NCBI RefSeq assembly: GCF_001545035.1
Contig: NZ_FCOJ02000047.1
Span: 1 to 57,996, forward strand
Length of the DNA: 57,996 bases
Reading direction: 5' to 3'
Origin: Caballeronia glebae
Lineage (GTDB): Bacteria > Pseudomonadota > Gammaproteobacteria > Burkholderiales > Burkholderiaceae
Shown here: positions 8,070 to 16,851 of the stretch, one piece after another
Layout of the letters: the number at the start of each line of letters is the position of its first letter
Position numbering within the stretch: the stretch's first letter is position 1
The notes under the pieces: model-generated
What the model was told of the DNA's origin: nothing
Database searches by the model: none
Seen by the model: the letters and a program-made list of their open reading frames with translations, nothing else
Translations under genes and position numbers: made by a program

Positions 8070-8105
8070 GTTGTTGTCTCCAGGTTGGTCCGTTGGTATA
8101 GGGGC

Positions 8106-8131
8106 GGGCGCGAGCGGACCTGCAAGCGCCC
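8106..8131. repeat. Inverted repeat between permease and binding-protein genes
   Basis: GGGCGC (8106-8111) and GCGCCC (8126-8131) flank a 14-nt loop in the 79-bp gap before the binding-protein gene. Such intercistronic hairpins often stabilise the message for the more highly needed binding protein, but the role here is only a guess. Confidence 0.3.
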
Positions 8132-8148
8132 GGATGATCGATGAAAAT

Positions 8149-9186
8149 TCAGGTGCGAGCCGAGCCGCGCTGACGGTAACGATCGAGCGCCACCGCGCCG
8201 ATGATCACGAGGCCCTTGATGATGTACTGCCAGATATCCGACACGCCGAGCAGCACGAGGCCGTTGCTCAAGACCGCGATGATGAGCGCGCCCACCAGCG
8301 TGCCGACGATCGAACCCACGCCGCCGACGAAACTCGTGCCGCCGAGAATCACCGCCGCGATGGCGTCGAGTTCATACGACTGGCCGAGCTGCAAGCCGTT
8401 GGCCGCATAAAGACGCGCCGCCGACATCACCGCGCCGAGGCCCGCGAGCAAGCCCGAAATCGCGTAGACGAAAAGCTCGATGCCCCACACCTTGATACCG
8501 GAAAGACGCGCCGCTTCGGGATTGCCGCCGACCGAATAGATGCGCAGACCGAGCACTGTGCGGCGCAGGATGAACCACGACACGGCCACGACGAGCAGCG
8601 CGATGATCACGAGCCAGGGCACGCCGAGCAGCGTGTCGTTGCCGATGAACGCGAACGACAGTTGCGGATTGAAGATCGTCGTGTCGTGCCCGATGAGCCG
8701 CGCGATGCCGCGCACCGCGGTCAGCGAGCCGAGCGTCACGATGAACGGCGGCAGCTTGAGCAGCGAGATCAGCAAACCGTTGATGACGCCGAAGCCGAGA
8801 CCGACCGCGAGCGCCGCCGGAATGCCGAGCCATCCCCAGCCCGGAATGTTCGATGCGAGCAGCGCGGCGACCGCGCCCGCCGACAGAATCGAGCCGACCG
8901 ACAAGTCGATGCCGCCCGTCAGAATCACGAAGGTCATGCCCGCCGCGAGCACGATGTTGATCGATGCCTGCTGCGTGACGATCGACAGATTCTGAAGACT
9001 GAAGAAGCCATCGGTGCCGACGCCGAAGCCGATGCACAGCAGGATCAGCACGGGCAGCATGCCGGCGGTGCGCATCAGCACCTGCATGCGTTCGCGATGC
9101 TCGATTCGGTTCTGCCGCTGCGATACGCTCTCGGCCGTCTTAACCGGCGCGCTGCCTGTTTCGTCGTGTTTCGTCGTGTTAGCCAT
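8149..9186 (-). CDS. Sugar ABC transporter permease (RbsC type)
   Basis: Inner-membrane permease of 345 residues with about ten hydrophobic helices. It has the RbsC-family signature GGIDLSVGSI and the segment LPPFIVTLGSLTAVRG, plus NPEAARLSGI before the last helices. It forms a dimer that carries the sugar brought by the binding protein at 7122-8069. ATG 9186 is chosen because GGAGAGA precedes it and MANTTKHDET is a normal N-terminus; the frame stays open upstream into the ATPase gene. Confidence 0.9.
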   Translation of the reverse strand: MANTTKHDETGSAPVKTAESVSQRQNRIEHRERMQVLMRTAGMLPVLILLCIGFGVGTDGFFSLQNLSIVTQQASINIVLAAGMTFVILTGGIDLSVGSILSAGAVAALLASNIPGWGWLGIPAALAVGLGFGVINGLLISLLKLPPFIVTLGSLTAVRGIARLIGHDTTIFNPQLSFAFIGNDTLLGVPWLVIIALLVVAVSWFILRRTVLGLRIYSVGGNPEAARLSGIKVWGIELFVYAISGLLAGLGAVMSAARLYAANGLQLGQSYELDAIAAVILGGTSFVGGVGSIVGTLVGALIIAVLSNGLVLLGVSDIWQYIIKGLVIIGAVALDRYRQRGSART

Positions 9187-9205
9187 GTCTCTCTCCAGAT
9201 ATCTT

Positions 9206-10750
9206 TTAAGCCGCCTGATCGAGCGCGACCTTCGAGCCCGTCGCCAGTTCGATGATCCCTTCCTGCGAAATCGGCTTGCCCGAATGGCCGCCGAGTTCAC
9301 CCGCGATTTCGCCTTCACGCATCACGAGCACGCGGTCCGCCACGCCGATCACTTCGGGTAGCTCGCTCGAAATGACGATAACGCCGACGCCCGAGCGCGC
9401 CAGATCGTTGATGATTCGATAAATCTCCGACTTGGCTCCAATATCGACGCCGCGCGTCGGCTCGTCGAGAATCAGCACTTCGGGCTGGGTTTCGAGCAGC
9501 CGCGACAGCAGCACTTTCTGTTGATTGCCGCCCGATAGCGCGCCCACGTTCACGCGCATGTTCGGCACGCGGATGGTGAGCGCGGCGATCGCGTCCTTCG
9601 CGCGCGTGTTGCCGCGCGCGAGGTCCATCACGCCCGCTTTCGCATCGCGTCCGGCGATGGTGATGTTGATGTTGTCGCGCACGCTCATGTCGAGGAAAAG
9701 GCCCTGGCCCTTGCGGTCTTCCGTCAGATAGACGAGACCGGCGTCGATCGCGTCGCGCGGCGTGCGCAGTTTCACGGGCTTGCCGTGCATCGATACTTCG
9801 CCGCGCGTTTTTTCTTCCGCGCCGAAGATCAGCCGCGCGAATTCCGTGCGCCCCGCGCCGACGAGTCCCGCGATGCCCAGCACTTCGCCCTTGTGCAGAT
9901 CGAGGCTGCATCCTTTCACGCGATTGCCGTCGGCCAGATCGCGCACGGAAAGCACGACGTTGCCCGGATCGTAAGGCGCGTGCTGCTTCTTGTAGAAGCC
10001 CGAGATGTCGCGCCCGACCATCATCTTGACGAGGCTGTCGGCGGAGAGTTCTTCGCGCATCAGCGTGCCGACGTAGGCGCCGTCGCGCAGCACGGAAACG
10101 CGATCGCTCAGCTCGTAAATCTCTGCCATCCGGTGACTGATGTAGATGATCGCGATGCCTTCCTCGCGCAGTTGCCGCACGAGCTCGAACAGACGATCGG
10201 TTTCGCGCGAGGACAGCGGCGTGGTCGGCTCGTCCATCACGAGGATGCGCGCATGGGCGTGCACGGCGCGTGCGATTTCGACGAGTTGCCGCTCCGCGAT
10301 CGACAGATCGCCGACGAGCGTATGCGGCTTGAAGTTCGCGCCGAGACGCTTCAGCACGTCCTGGCAACCGTGCTCCATGCCCCGGCGATCGACCAACCTG
10401 CCGCGCCGGAGTTCGCGCCCCGCATAAATGTTCTCCGCGACCGAAAGATTCGGCGCGAGGCTCAGTTCCTGATAGATCACCGCGACGCCGAGCGCGCGCG
10501 CGGCGAGCGGCCCATCGATGACGACGGTCTTGCCGTCGATCAGGATTTGCCCGCCCGGATCGGCCTGATACGCGCCCGAGAGGATTTTCATCAGCGTGGA
10601 CTTGCCCGCGCCGTTTTCGCCCATCAGCGAATGGACTTCGCCGGGATAGACCGACAGACGCACGTCGTTCAACGCGCGCACGCCGGGAAAGGTCTTGCTG
10701 ATGCCGCGCATTTCGAGAAGCGGCGGTCGGCTGGAAGCATCATGCGGCAT
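9206..10750 (-). CDS. Sugar ABC transporter ATP-binding protein (RbsA type, double ATPase)
   Basis: A 514-residue protein with two fused ABC ATPase domains. Domain 1 has Walker A GENGAGKS, signature LSIAERQ and Walker B ILVMDEP. Domain 2 has the degenerate Walker A GLVGAGRTE normal for this family, signature LSGGNQQK and Walker B LILDEPTRGVD. It energises import by the neighbouring permease. Start ATG 10750 follows a near-perfect AGGAGGTG ribosome-binding site and overlaps the end of the ROK gene by 11 bp. Confidence 0.92.
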   Translation of the reverse strand: MPHDASSRPPLLEMRGISKTFPGVRALNDVRLSVYPGEVHSLMGENGAGKSTLMKILSGAYQADPGGQILIDGKTVVIDGPLAARALGVAVIYQELSLAPNLSVAENIYAGRELRRGRLVDRRGMEHGCQDVLKRLGANFKPHTLVGDLSIAERQLVEIARAVHAHARILVMDEPTTPLSSRETDRLFELVRQLREEGIAIIYISHRMAEIYELSDRVSVLRDGAYVGTLMREELSADSLVKMMVGRDISGFYKKQHAPYDPGNVVLSVRDLADGNRVKGCSLDLHKGEVLGIAGLVGAGRTEFARLIFGAEEKTRGEVSMHGKPVKLRTPRDAIDAGLVYLTEDRKGQGLFLDMSVRDNINITIAGRDAKAGVMDLARGNTRAKDAIAALTIRVPNMRVNVGALSGGNQQKVLLSRLLETQPEVLILDEPTRGVDIGAKSEIYRIINDLARSGVGVIVISSELPEVIGVADRVLVMREGEIAGELGGHSGKPISQEGIIELATGSKVALDQAA

Positions 10751-11981
10751 GGTTCACCTCCTGCGGTTTGATGCCCGCGTGGCGGATCGCCGCGCGCGGT
10801 GAGAAGTTGAAGAACATCGGTAGCGTGGCCGCGCCGATCGCGCCCGCATCCGGGCCGAAGGAGCCGCGCACGAGCGTCGGGGTGCCGCGCGCTTCGGGCG
10901 CGTTGGCGGCGAGCGTCTTTGAGAGGCGTTCGACGAGCTTGTCGAGCAGGCCGCCGTCGATGTCGGAATCGATCACGACCATCGGCACGTCGAGCACGCA
11001 GAGCGTCGCGCGCAGGGCGGGCGCGAGCGCCTCGATGCAGTCGTCGATCCATTCGTCGACGGCGGGAAGACTTCGCTCGATGCAGGCCTGCAAGTCGATG
11101 CGGTTGTCCGCCGCCGCGCCGCAGTAGTTCAGATGCCGCACGAGCGCGTTCAGCGACGCGCGCGACAGCAGAATGTCCCACTGGCCGTTAGGCTGCGGCG
11201 CGGAGGGCAGGCGGCTCGGCGGCACCGGAATCACGCCGATGTCGCCTGCATTGCCCGACGCGCCGCGCAGACAGTCGCCGTTGATCGCGATGCCGCCGCC
11301 GATTGCCGAGCCGAGAAAGAGATAAACGAAGTCGTCGCAACTGCGGCCGTGGCCGTAGAACAATTCGGCGGTCGCGGCGGCGTTGCCGTCGTTTTCGCTG
11401 AAGACCGGCAGCGAAAGCGCGCGGCCGAGTTCGTCGGCGAAATCCGTCTCGTCCCACGCGCGAAAACGCTCGGCGGGCAGCCCGAGTTCGCGCAGCCAAC
11501 TGCCGAGATTGAACGGCTGCGCAACGCCGACGCCCGTCAGCCGCTCGCGCTCAGGCGCGGAAAGCAGGCGAAGCATGCTTTTAACATCGCGTTGAACGAT
11601 TTTGACGACTTCGGAAGGGTGCGGTAGCACGGCGTCGAGTGCGCTGCGGGCGAGCACGTCGCCGGCGAAATTCACGAGCACCGTCTCGATTCCCGTGCGG
11701 TCCAGTCGCACGCCGATACCGAACGCGCCGCGCGGATCGAGCCGGATCAGCGACGCGGGCTGTCCGCGCTGGCCTTCGATGCGGCGTCCGGTGTATTCGA
11801 TCAGTCCCGCATTTTCGAGCGACTCCACGATGCTTCCGACCGCCGTGCTCGTCAGATTCGCGTGACGGGCGAGATCGGCCTTCGACGCCGGCTCGGCGCG
11901 CCGCAGCGCCTGCAGGAGCAGGCGCTCGTTGTACCGGCGCACGTTCGCGGAATTGCTGCCTCTGCCGCTTGGGGATTTCAC
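10740..11981 (-). CDS. ROK-family transcriptional regulator
   Basis: A 413-residue regulator with an N-terminal winged helix (SKADLARHANLTSTAVGSIV, about 33-52) and a C-terminal ROK sugar-kinase-like domain (GSAIGGGIAINGDCLRG, SGNAGDIGVIP). The usual zinc-binding CxCGxxGC cluster of classical ROK proteins is not seen. GTG 11981 is the start, supported by GGAGA upstream. It is the first gene of the sugar ABC operon, an arrangement that gives auto-control. The 27-bp palindrome 40 bp upstream is its likely operator; the sugar bound probably matches the transporter's substrate (inference). Confidence 0.88.
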   Translation of the reverse strand: MKSPSGRGSNSANVRRYNERLLLQALRRAEPASKADLARHANLTSTAVGSIVESLENAGLIEYTGRRIEGQRGQPASLIRLDPRGAFGIGVRLDRTGIETVLVNFAGDVLARSALDAVLPHPSEVVKIVQRDVKSMLRLLSAPERERLTGVGVAQPFNLGSWLRELGLPAERFRAWDETDFADELGRALSLPVFSENDGNAAATAELFYGHGRSCDDFVYLFLGSAIGGGIAINGDCLRGASGNAGDIGVIPVPPSRLPSAPQPNGQWDILLSRASLNALVRHLNYCGAAADNRIDLQACIERSLPAVDEWIDDCIEALAPALRATLCVLDVPMVVIDSDIDGGLLDKLVERLSKTLAANAPEARGTPTLVRGSFGPDAGAIGAATLPMFFNFSPRAAIRHAGIKPQEVNHAA

Positions 11982-12020
11982 GCGCTGTCTCCGAAATAGC
12001 CGGCCATCGAGTCGTGGCCA

Positions 12021-12047
12021 TTAATTAAATCAAGTTGATTTATTTAA
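12021..12047. promoter_or_regulatory. 27-bp A/T-rich palindrome, probable ROK operator
   Basis: The core TAAATCAA-g-TTGATTTA (12026-12042) is a perfect palindrome and extends to TTAA at both ends (12021-12047) with one mismatched pair. It lies 40-66 bp upstream of the GTG start of the ROK regulator. Strongly A/T-rich against a GC-rich background. ROK regulators bind A/T-rich palindromes, so auto-regulation of the sugar importer operon is inferred. Confidence 0.6.
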
Positions 12048-12334
12048 GAACGACGGCGCGTCGAAGTAAAGGAGGGAAATCCCGGAGCGGCTGTTTAAGC
12101 GTTTTTTGAAAAGACGGATGCGTGAGGCACGATGCCCGACCACCGCAAATCACGGACCCGGTGAGCTTTCACACTAGGCGATGCAATCAGCAGTTCCAAG
12201 CTGCGCGCCGATGCTTTTGCGACGAGCTTTCAAGCCCCGATGAATCAACTTTCGACGCGCGGCGCGCGCGAAGCGCCGGGCGAATCGATGTGCTATCGTC
12301 TGCGACACTTTTCGACAACTCGTTCGCTGTTGCC
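12048..12334. other. Intergenic region between ROK operon and msrC
   Basis: About 290 bp with no supported gene. It must hold the promoters of msrC (plus) and part of the promoter of the ROK operon (minus). No clear sigma-70 boxes, terminator or riboswitch were recognised. Confidence 0.5.
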
Positions 12335-12844
12335 ATGTTTTCGATCTCCCAGGCCACGCACGCCAGCAAGGCCGTGCAATACGACGATCTGCTTCAGCAA
12401 GCGCGCGCGCTCATCGCCGATGAAACCGACTTCATCGCCAATGCCGCGAATTTCTCGTCGCTGATCTTTCATGCGCTACCCGATCTGAACTGGGCCGGCT
12501 TCTACCTGTTCGACGGCGCCGAACTCGTCGTCGGGCCGTTTCAGGGCAAGCCGGCGTGCGTGCGCATCGCGCTCGGACGCGGCGTTTGCGGCACGGCCGC
12601 GCGCGATCGGCGCACGCAGGTCGTGCCGGACGTGCACGCGTTTCCCGGCCATATCGCCTGCGATTCGGCGTCGCGCTCCGAGATCGTCGTGCCGCTCGTC
12701 GCGAGCGACGGCACGCTGATCGGCGTATGGGACGTCGATAGCCCGGTGCCGAACCGCTTCGACGACGAAGACGCGCTCGGCATGGAAGCGCTGTGCACGG
12801 CGTTCATCGCGCTCGCGTGGACGAAGCGCGAGACAGCGCGATGA
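12335..12844 (+). CDS. msrC: Free methionine-(R)-sulfoxide reductase (GAF domain)
   Basis: Reduces free methionine-R-sulfoxide in the cytoplasm, repairing oxidative damage with electrons from thioredoxin. The 169-residue protein is a single GAF domain with the family cysteines: C75 in GKPACVRI, C85 in GVCGTAA and C109 in HIACDSASRSEIVVP. LNWAGFYLFDG near 51-61 is also typical. ATG 12335 gives the normal family length; no strong ribosome-binding site is seen. Its stop overlaps the start of the DUF302 gene (ATGA), so the two are coupled. Confidence 0.9.
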   Translation: MFSISQATHASKAVQYDDLLQQARALIADETDFIANAANFSSLIFHALPDLNWAGFYLFDGAELVVGPFQGKPACVRIALGRGVCGTAARDRRTQVVPDVHAFPGHIACDSASRSEIVVPLVASDGTLIGVWDVDSPVPNRFDDEDALGMEALCTAFIALAWTKRETAR

Positions 12845-13239
12845 GCGTTGACTCTGCGGATAACGGCGTCGTCACGATCGCGAGCGCGCACGGCGCCGTC
12901 GCGACCGCGGACAAACTGGAGGCGCTGATCCGCGCGCGCGGGCTGATGCTTTTCGCGCGTATCGACTTCAGCGGCGACGCCGCGCGCGCCGGCCTTGCCA
13001 TGCCGCCAAGCCAGTTGCTCGTGTTCGGCAATCCGCGCGCGGGCACGCCGCTGATGCAGGCCGTGCCGACGGCAGCGCTCGACTTGCCGCTCAAGGCGCT
13101 GGCGTGGGAAGACGCGGACGGCCGCGCGTGGCTTTCCTATAACGCGCCGGATTATCTGCAAGCGCGTCACGGACTCGATGCCAGCCTGATGCAGCCCGTC
13201 AGCGGCGTGGCCGCGCTCGCGGAAGCGGCGGCGCGCTAA
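12841..13239 (+). CDS. DUF302 domain protein
   Basis: A 132-residue protein matching DUF302: KLEALIRARGLMLFARIDF, GLAMPPSQLLVFGNPRAGTPLM, LPLKALAWEDADGRAWLSYN. The family is widespread and its function is unknown. It lacks a signal peptide here. It overlaps msrC by 4 bp, so the pair is probably co-translated; this may hint at an oxidative-stress link (inference). Confidence 0.85.
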   Translation: MSVDSADNGVVTIASAHGAVATADKLEALIRARGLMLFARIDFSGDAARAGLAMPPSQLLVFGNPRAGTPLMQAVPTAALDLPLKALAWEDADGRAWLSYNAPDYLQARHGLDASLMQPVSGVAALAEAAAR

Positions 13240-13307
13240 CAATTTGGCGTTACTGGCGGCCGGGCGCCTGCGTCTACAATGAGACGTTTTCATCTGTCTC
13301 AAAATTC

Positions 13308-14291
13308 ATGACGAGCCTTGTCCGCCGCCGCCTGCTTGCCGCGTGCGCCTTGAGCGCGTGCGCATTCGCACGCGTGCGCGACGTGCGCGCGGCATCGGAT
13401 AAAGCGACCGTCGCGCTCGTGCTGAAGTCGCTCGGCGATCCGTTCGTCGTGTCGATGATCGACGGCGCGCGCAACTATCAGCGCCATTACGCATCGCAAC
13501 TCGATCTCACGACGAACGGCACGCTCACCGACAACGACGTCGCCGGGCAGATTCACATCGTCGAGACGTTCATCGATACGAAAGTCAGCGCCATCGTCAT
13601 CGCGCCCGCCGATTCGAAGGCGTTGCTGCCCGTGGCGGAGAAGGCGATCGCGGCGGGCATCATCGTGATCGCGATCGACAATCCGTTCGACGAAGCCGCG
13701 CAGGACGCGGCGCGCGTCACGATTCCGTTCGTCGGGCCGGACAGCCGGCGCGGGGCGAAGCTCGTCGGCGCGTATCTCGGTTCGAAGCTGAAGACGGGAG
13801 ATGAAGTCGGCATCATCGGCGGGCCGCCGAACGATCGCAACGCGCAGCAGCGCACGCTCGGCTTCACGGAGTCGATGAACGCGGCGGGCATGCGCATCGC
13901 CGCCGTGGACAGCGGCGACTGGACGGCGGCGAGCGGCAAGGCGAGCGCGCTGGAAATGCTCTACGCGCATCCGGACGTGCGCGGCCTGCTCTGCGCGAAC
14001 GACAACATCGCGATGGGCGCGATCGACGCGATCCGCATCGCCGGAAAAAACGGCCGCGTGCTGGTGACGGGCTACAACAACATCGACGCCGTGCAACCGA
14101 TGCTCGACGACGCACGCCTGCTCGCGACGGTCGAGCAATTCGGCGCGCGGCAGGCGGTGTTCGGCTTGGATGTCGCGGTGAAGGCGCTGCTCGAAAAGCG
14201 GCGGCAAATGGATTTGTCGCCGTATATGGAAACGCCGGTGCAACTGGTGACGAAAGCGCAGGCGAAAGGGTTCCGGTTCGGGGCTTCCTAG
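13308..14291 (+). CDS. Orphan periplasmic sugar-binding protein
   Basis: A 327-residue type I periplasmic binding protein of the ribose/xylose class: KATVALVLKSLGDPFVVSMIDG, VIAPADSKALLPVAEKA, GGPPNDRNAQQRTLGF, CANDNIAMGAIDAI and VTGYNNIDAVQP. The N-terminus (Arg-rich, then hydrophobic, cut likely near VRAASDK) is a signal peptide. No permease or ATPase gene lies next to it, so it may work with the importer at 7122-10750 or serve as a sensor partner. Ligand unknown. Confidence 0.82.
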   Translation: MTSLVRRRLLAACALSACAFARVRDVRAASDKATVALVLKSLGDPFVVSMIDGARNYQRHYASQLDLTTNGTLTDNDVAGQIHIVETFIDTKVSAIVIAPADSKALLPVAEKAIAAGIIVIAIDNPFDEAAQDAARVTIPFVGPDSRRGAKLVGAYLGSKLKTGDEVGIIGGPPNDRNAQQRTLGFTESMNAAGMRIAAVDSGDWTAASGKASALEMLYAHPDVRGLLCANDNIAMGAIDAIRIAGKNGRVLVTGYNNIDAVQPMLDDARLLATVEQFGARQAVFGLDVAVKALLEKRRQMDLSPYMETPVQLVTKAQAKGFRFGAS

Positions 14292-14297
14292 ACCGCC

Positions 14298-15470
14298 TTA
14301 AACCAATCCGCGCGCGGCGAGACTTCGATACAACGCGCGCACGCCGAACGTCCACGGCTCGATTTCGGTCGACAACCTCACCGTATTGACGAGCGCGCCG
14401 AGACTCGGCGTCGAGATGGTCACGACATCGCCGAGATGATGCGTGAAACCGCCGTCTTCGGTGTCGCGGTCCTTGATCGGCGAGAACATCGTGCCGAGAA
14501 ACAGCATGAAGCCGTCCGGATACTGATGATGCGCGCCGTGCGTCTGCGTGACGAGATCGGCGGGATCGCGGCTGATTTCGCTCATGTGGCTCACGCCGTC
14601 GAGCACGAAGCCATCGTCCGCGCCTTCGATGCGCAGCGACAAGCTCGTGGCGCGCACCGAATCCAGCGTGAAGCGTTCGTCGAAAAGACGCACGAACGGG
14701 CCGATCGCGCACGACGCGTTGTTGTCCTTCGCCTTGCCCAGCAACAGCGCGCTACGGCCTTCGATATCGCGCAGATTGACGTCGTTGCCGAGCGTCGCGC
14801 CGACGATCTCGCCGCGCGCATTCACCGCGAGCACGATTTCCGGTTCCGGGTTGTTCCATTTCGAGGTCGGATACAGGCCGACATCCGCGCCGAATCCGAC
14901 CGACGACATCGGCTGCGACTTCGAGAACACTTCCGCGTCCGGCCCGATGCCCACTTCCATGTATTGCGACCACGCGTCACGGCGCTCCAGCTCGGCCTTC
15001 AGCTTCGCCGCGCTTTCGGAACCCGGCTTGATCTTCGAAAGATCCGCGCCGATCAGCTTGGTGATCGTGTCGCGCACTTCCTGCGCGCGGCTCGCGTCGC
15101 CGCCCGCCTGTTCCTCGATCACGCGCTCCAGCAAGCTCACCGCGAACGTGACGCCGCACGCCTTCACCGCCTGCACGTCGCAGGGCGCGAGCAGGCGCGG
15201 GCCGTCGGCGGATGCGTCGAGCGTCGCTTGCAGCAGGTCCTGAACGTTGCCGAGATGCTCGCCTTCGGCGTTGCGGGCGATGTCGAGCGCGTCGGCGTTG
15301 TCGAAGAGATCGGCGGTGGTCGGCGCGGCGCGCGTGATGTCGAATACTTCGCCCCGGCGCACCGCGACGACGGCGGGACCGTTCACGGGCGCGGGACGCC
15401 AGACGCGGCCGATCAGCACGGCGTCGGCGAGATCTTCGGGCAGACAGGAGGAGACGTTGACGGTTTGCAT
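14298..15470 (-). CDS. Fumarylacetoacetate hydrolase (FAH) family protein
   Basis: A 390-residue protein with a C-terminal FAH fold: WNNPEPEIVLAVNARGEIVG supplies the usual metal-binding acidic residues, followed by GNDVNLRDIEGRSALLLGKAKDNN and GDVVTISTPSLGALVNTV. An N-terminal portion of about 180 residues makes it longer than simple FAH enzymes (about 230-330). Long FAH proteins of this kind act on 2-keto-3-deoxy sugar acids or related diketo acids in several bacteria; the exact substrate is unknown. ATG 15470 is the only plausible start. It is divergent from an IclR regulator and close to a sugar-binding protein gene. Confidence 0.8.
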   Translation of the reverse strand: MQTVNVSSCLPEDLADAVLIGRVWRPAPVNGPAVVAVRRGEVFDITRAAPTTADLFDNADALDIARNAEGEHLGNVQDLLQATLDASADGPRLLAPCDVQAVKACGVTFAVSLLERVIEEQAGGDASRAQEVRDTITKLIGADLSKIKPGSESAAKLKAELERRDAWSQYMEVGIGPDAEVFSKSQPMSSVGFGADVGLYPTSKWNNPEPEIVLAVNARGEIVGATLGNDVNLRDIEGRSALLLGKAKDNNASCAIGPFVRLFDERFTLDSVRATSLSLRIEGADDGFVLDGVSHMSEISRDPADLVTQTHGAHHQYPDGFMLFLGTMFSPIKDRDTEDGGFTHHLGDVVTISTPSLGALVNTVRLSTEIEPWTFGVRALYRSLAARGLV

Positions 15471-15515
15471 GAATGCGAATGAAGGGCGGAAAAGGAATGC
15501 CGATCGTAGCCCGCG

Positions 15516-15550
15516 TGTCCTGATGTGTCCATCGGGTTGATTGAATGTCC
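15516..15550. promoter_or_regulatory. Phased TGTCC direct repeats in a divergent promoter
   Basis: TGTCC occurs at 15516-15520, 15526-15530 and 15546-15550, i.e. spaced by 10 and 20 bp, whole turns of the helix. It lies between the FAH gene (minus) and the IclR gene (plus), where an IclR operator is expected. The last copy overlaps the upstream ATG (15545) of the IclR frame, which favours the start at 15572. Confidence 0.4.
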
Positions 15551-15571
15551 AGCCTGTTGGAATATTCGTGC

Positions 15572-16318
15572 ATGGAAAAAACTTACGACGTCCCCGCGCT
15601 GCGCCGCGCAAACGACATTCTCGAAGCCCTGGCCGCCGCCGCGAAACCGGTGCGCGCAGCCGCGCTCGCCGAACGCACCGGACTCTCGCGCAGCACGCTT
15701 TATCTGATGCTGGAAACGCTCGCGCGCATGCAATGGATCGAAAAACGCGACGACGGCTACATGATCGGCGTCGGCCTCTTCGAACTCGGCAACGCCTACG
15801 TGCGGCACGACAAGCTGCAAGCCGCGTTTCGCGACGGCGCGGGCGCGTTCATCAACAAGCACAACGAGGTCGTGCAACTCGCGGTGCTCGACGGTGTGCA
15901 GGTGGTGTATATCGCGCGCGAAGATGCGCATCGCCCGGTGCGGCTCGTGTCGGATCTCGGTTCGCGCCTGCCCGCGCATTGCTGCGCGCTCGGCAAGGCG
16001 CTGCTCGCCGGAATGACCGACGAAGCCGTGAGCGAGCGCCTTCCCGAGCGTCTCGAAGCGGTGACGCCGCGCACCATCACGCGGCGCGCGGCGTTGTTGC
16101 GCGAACTCGCGTCGATTCGCGCGAGCGGCCTCGCGATCGAGCGTGAGGAAGTCGCCGAAGGTCTTGCGTGCTTCGCGGCTTACGTCGGGATGACGCCGGC
16201 GGGCAAGCGCGTCGCGGTATCGACGAGCGTGCCGGTCGGCCGGCTCGATCCGAAACGCGAAAAGCAGATTTCGATCGGCATCGTCCAGCTCGCGGCTCAC
16301 TTGCGCGGCGCGCTTTGA
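15572..16318 (+). CDS. IclR-family transcriptional regulator
   Basis: A 248-residue regulator with an N-terminal winged helix (AAALAERTGLSRSTLYLMLETL) and a C-terminal IclR ligand-binding domain (VLDGVQVVYIAREDAH, SRLPAHCCALGKALLAGM, GLAIEREEVAEGLACFAAYV). The ATG at 15572 (MEKTYDVPALRRANDIL) gives the normal IclR N-terminus; ATG 15545 is an alternative that adds nine residues. Neither has a strong ribosome-binding site. It probably controls the divergent FAH gene (inference). Its end overlaps the convergent universal stress protein gene by 22 bp. Confidence 0.85.
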   Translation: MEKTYDVPALRRANDILEALAAAAKPVRAAALAERTGLSRSTLYLMLETLARMQWIEKRDDGYMIGVGLFELGNAYVRHDKLQAAFRDGAGAFINKHNEVVQLAVLDGVQVVYIAREDAHRPVRLVSDLGSRLPAHCCALGKALLAGMTDEAVSERLPERLEAVTPRTITRRAALLRELASIRASGLAIEREEVAEGLACFAAYVGMTPAGKRVAVSTSVPVGRLDPKREKQISIGIVQLAAHLRGAL

Positions 16319-16851
16319 CGATGCGAGCGGCGCGCGTCCGCATGGCCCGGTGACGCGGCGAAGCGCGCCTCGACCGCATCCATTTCCCGGTCCGCGGGAA
16401 GTTGCGCCGCTGCGTGCGCCGCGATCAGCACGTCGCATCGGGCGTGCGAGCAGACCACGTCGCGCAGTCGCGCTTCGCCGTGCCGCCACGCGGTGTCGGC
16501 CTCGCCGCCGAGCACGATGAGGTCCGCGCCCGCCGCTTTCGCCTCCCGCGCGATCAGTGCGCCGACGCTCGTGCCGTCGAGCGGCTGCGTGACGCTGCGC
16601 GCGATGCCGTCGATGCCCGCGCTTTCGATCAGCCGCGCCGCGTAGCGCGTGACGGCGCGCGCGTGGTCCTCGATGACGTCGAGCGTTTCGCCCGGATTGC
16701 TGTCGGCGGTAACGATGGCCCACCACGGCGTCTGATCGACGATATGCAACGCGGTCAGCCGCGCGTTGCAGTCGCGGGCGCGCGTGATGGCCGTGGTCAG
16801 GGCGCTTTCGCTGAGGCTCGTGCCTACCGCGACGAGAATGTGCTTGTACAT
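16297..16851 (-). CDS. Universal stress protein (UspA family)
   Basis: A 184-residue Usp fold protein: KHILVAVGTSLSESALTTAI at the start, ADLIVLGGEADTAW, and CDVLIAAHA near 141-149. The classical ATP-binding GxxG...GS(V/T)S motif is altered (LGGEADTAWRHGEARLRDVV), so ATP binding is uncertain. The last 30 residues are a basic, probably disordered tail that overlaps the convergent IclR gene; this suggests late extension of the reading frame. Role in stress survival is by family only. Confidence 0.78.
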   Translation of the reverse strand: MYKHILVAVGTSLSESALTTAITRARDCNARLTALHIVDQTPWWAIVTADSNPGETLDVIEDHARAVTRYAARLIESAGIDGIARSVTQPLDGTSVGALIAREAKAAGADLIVLGGEADTAWRHGEARLRDVVCSHARCDVLIAAHAAAQLPADREMDAVEARFAASPGHADARRSHRQSAPRK

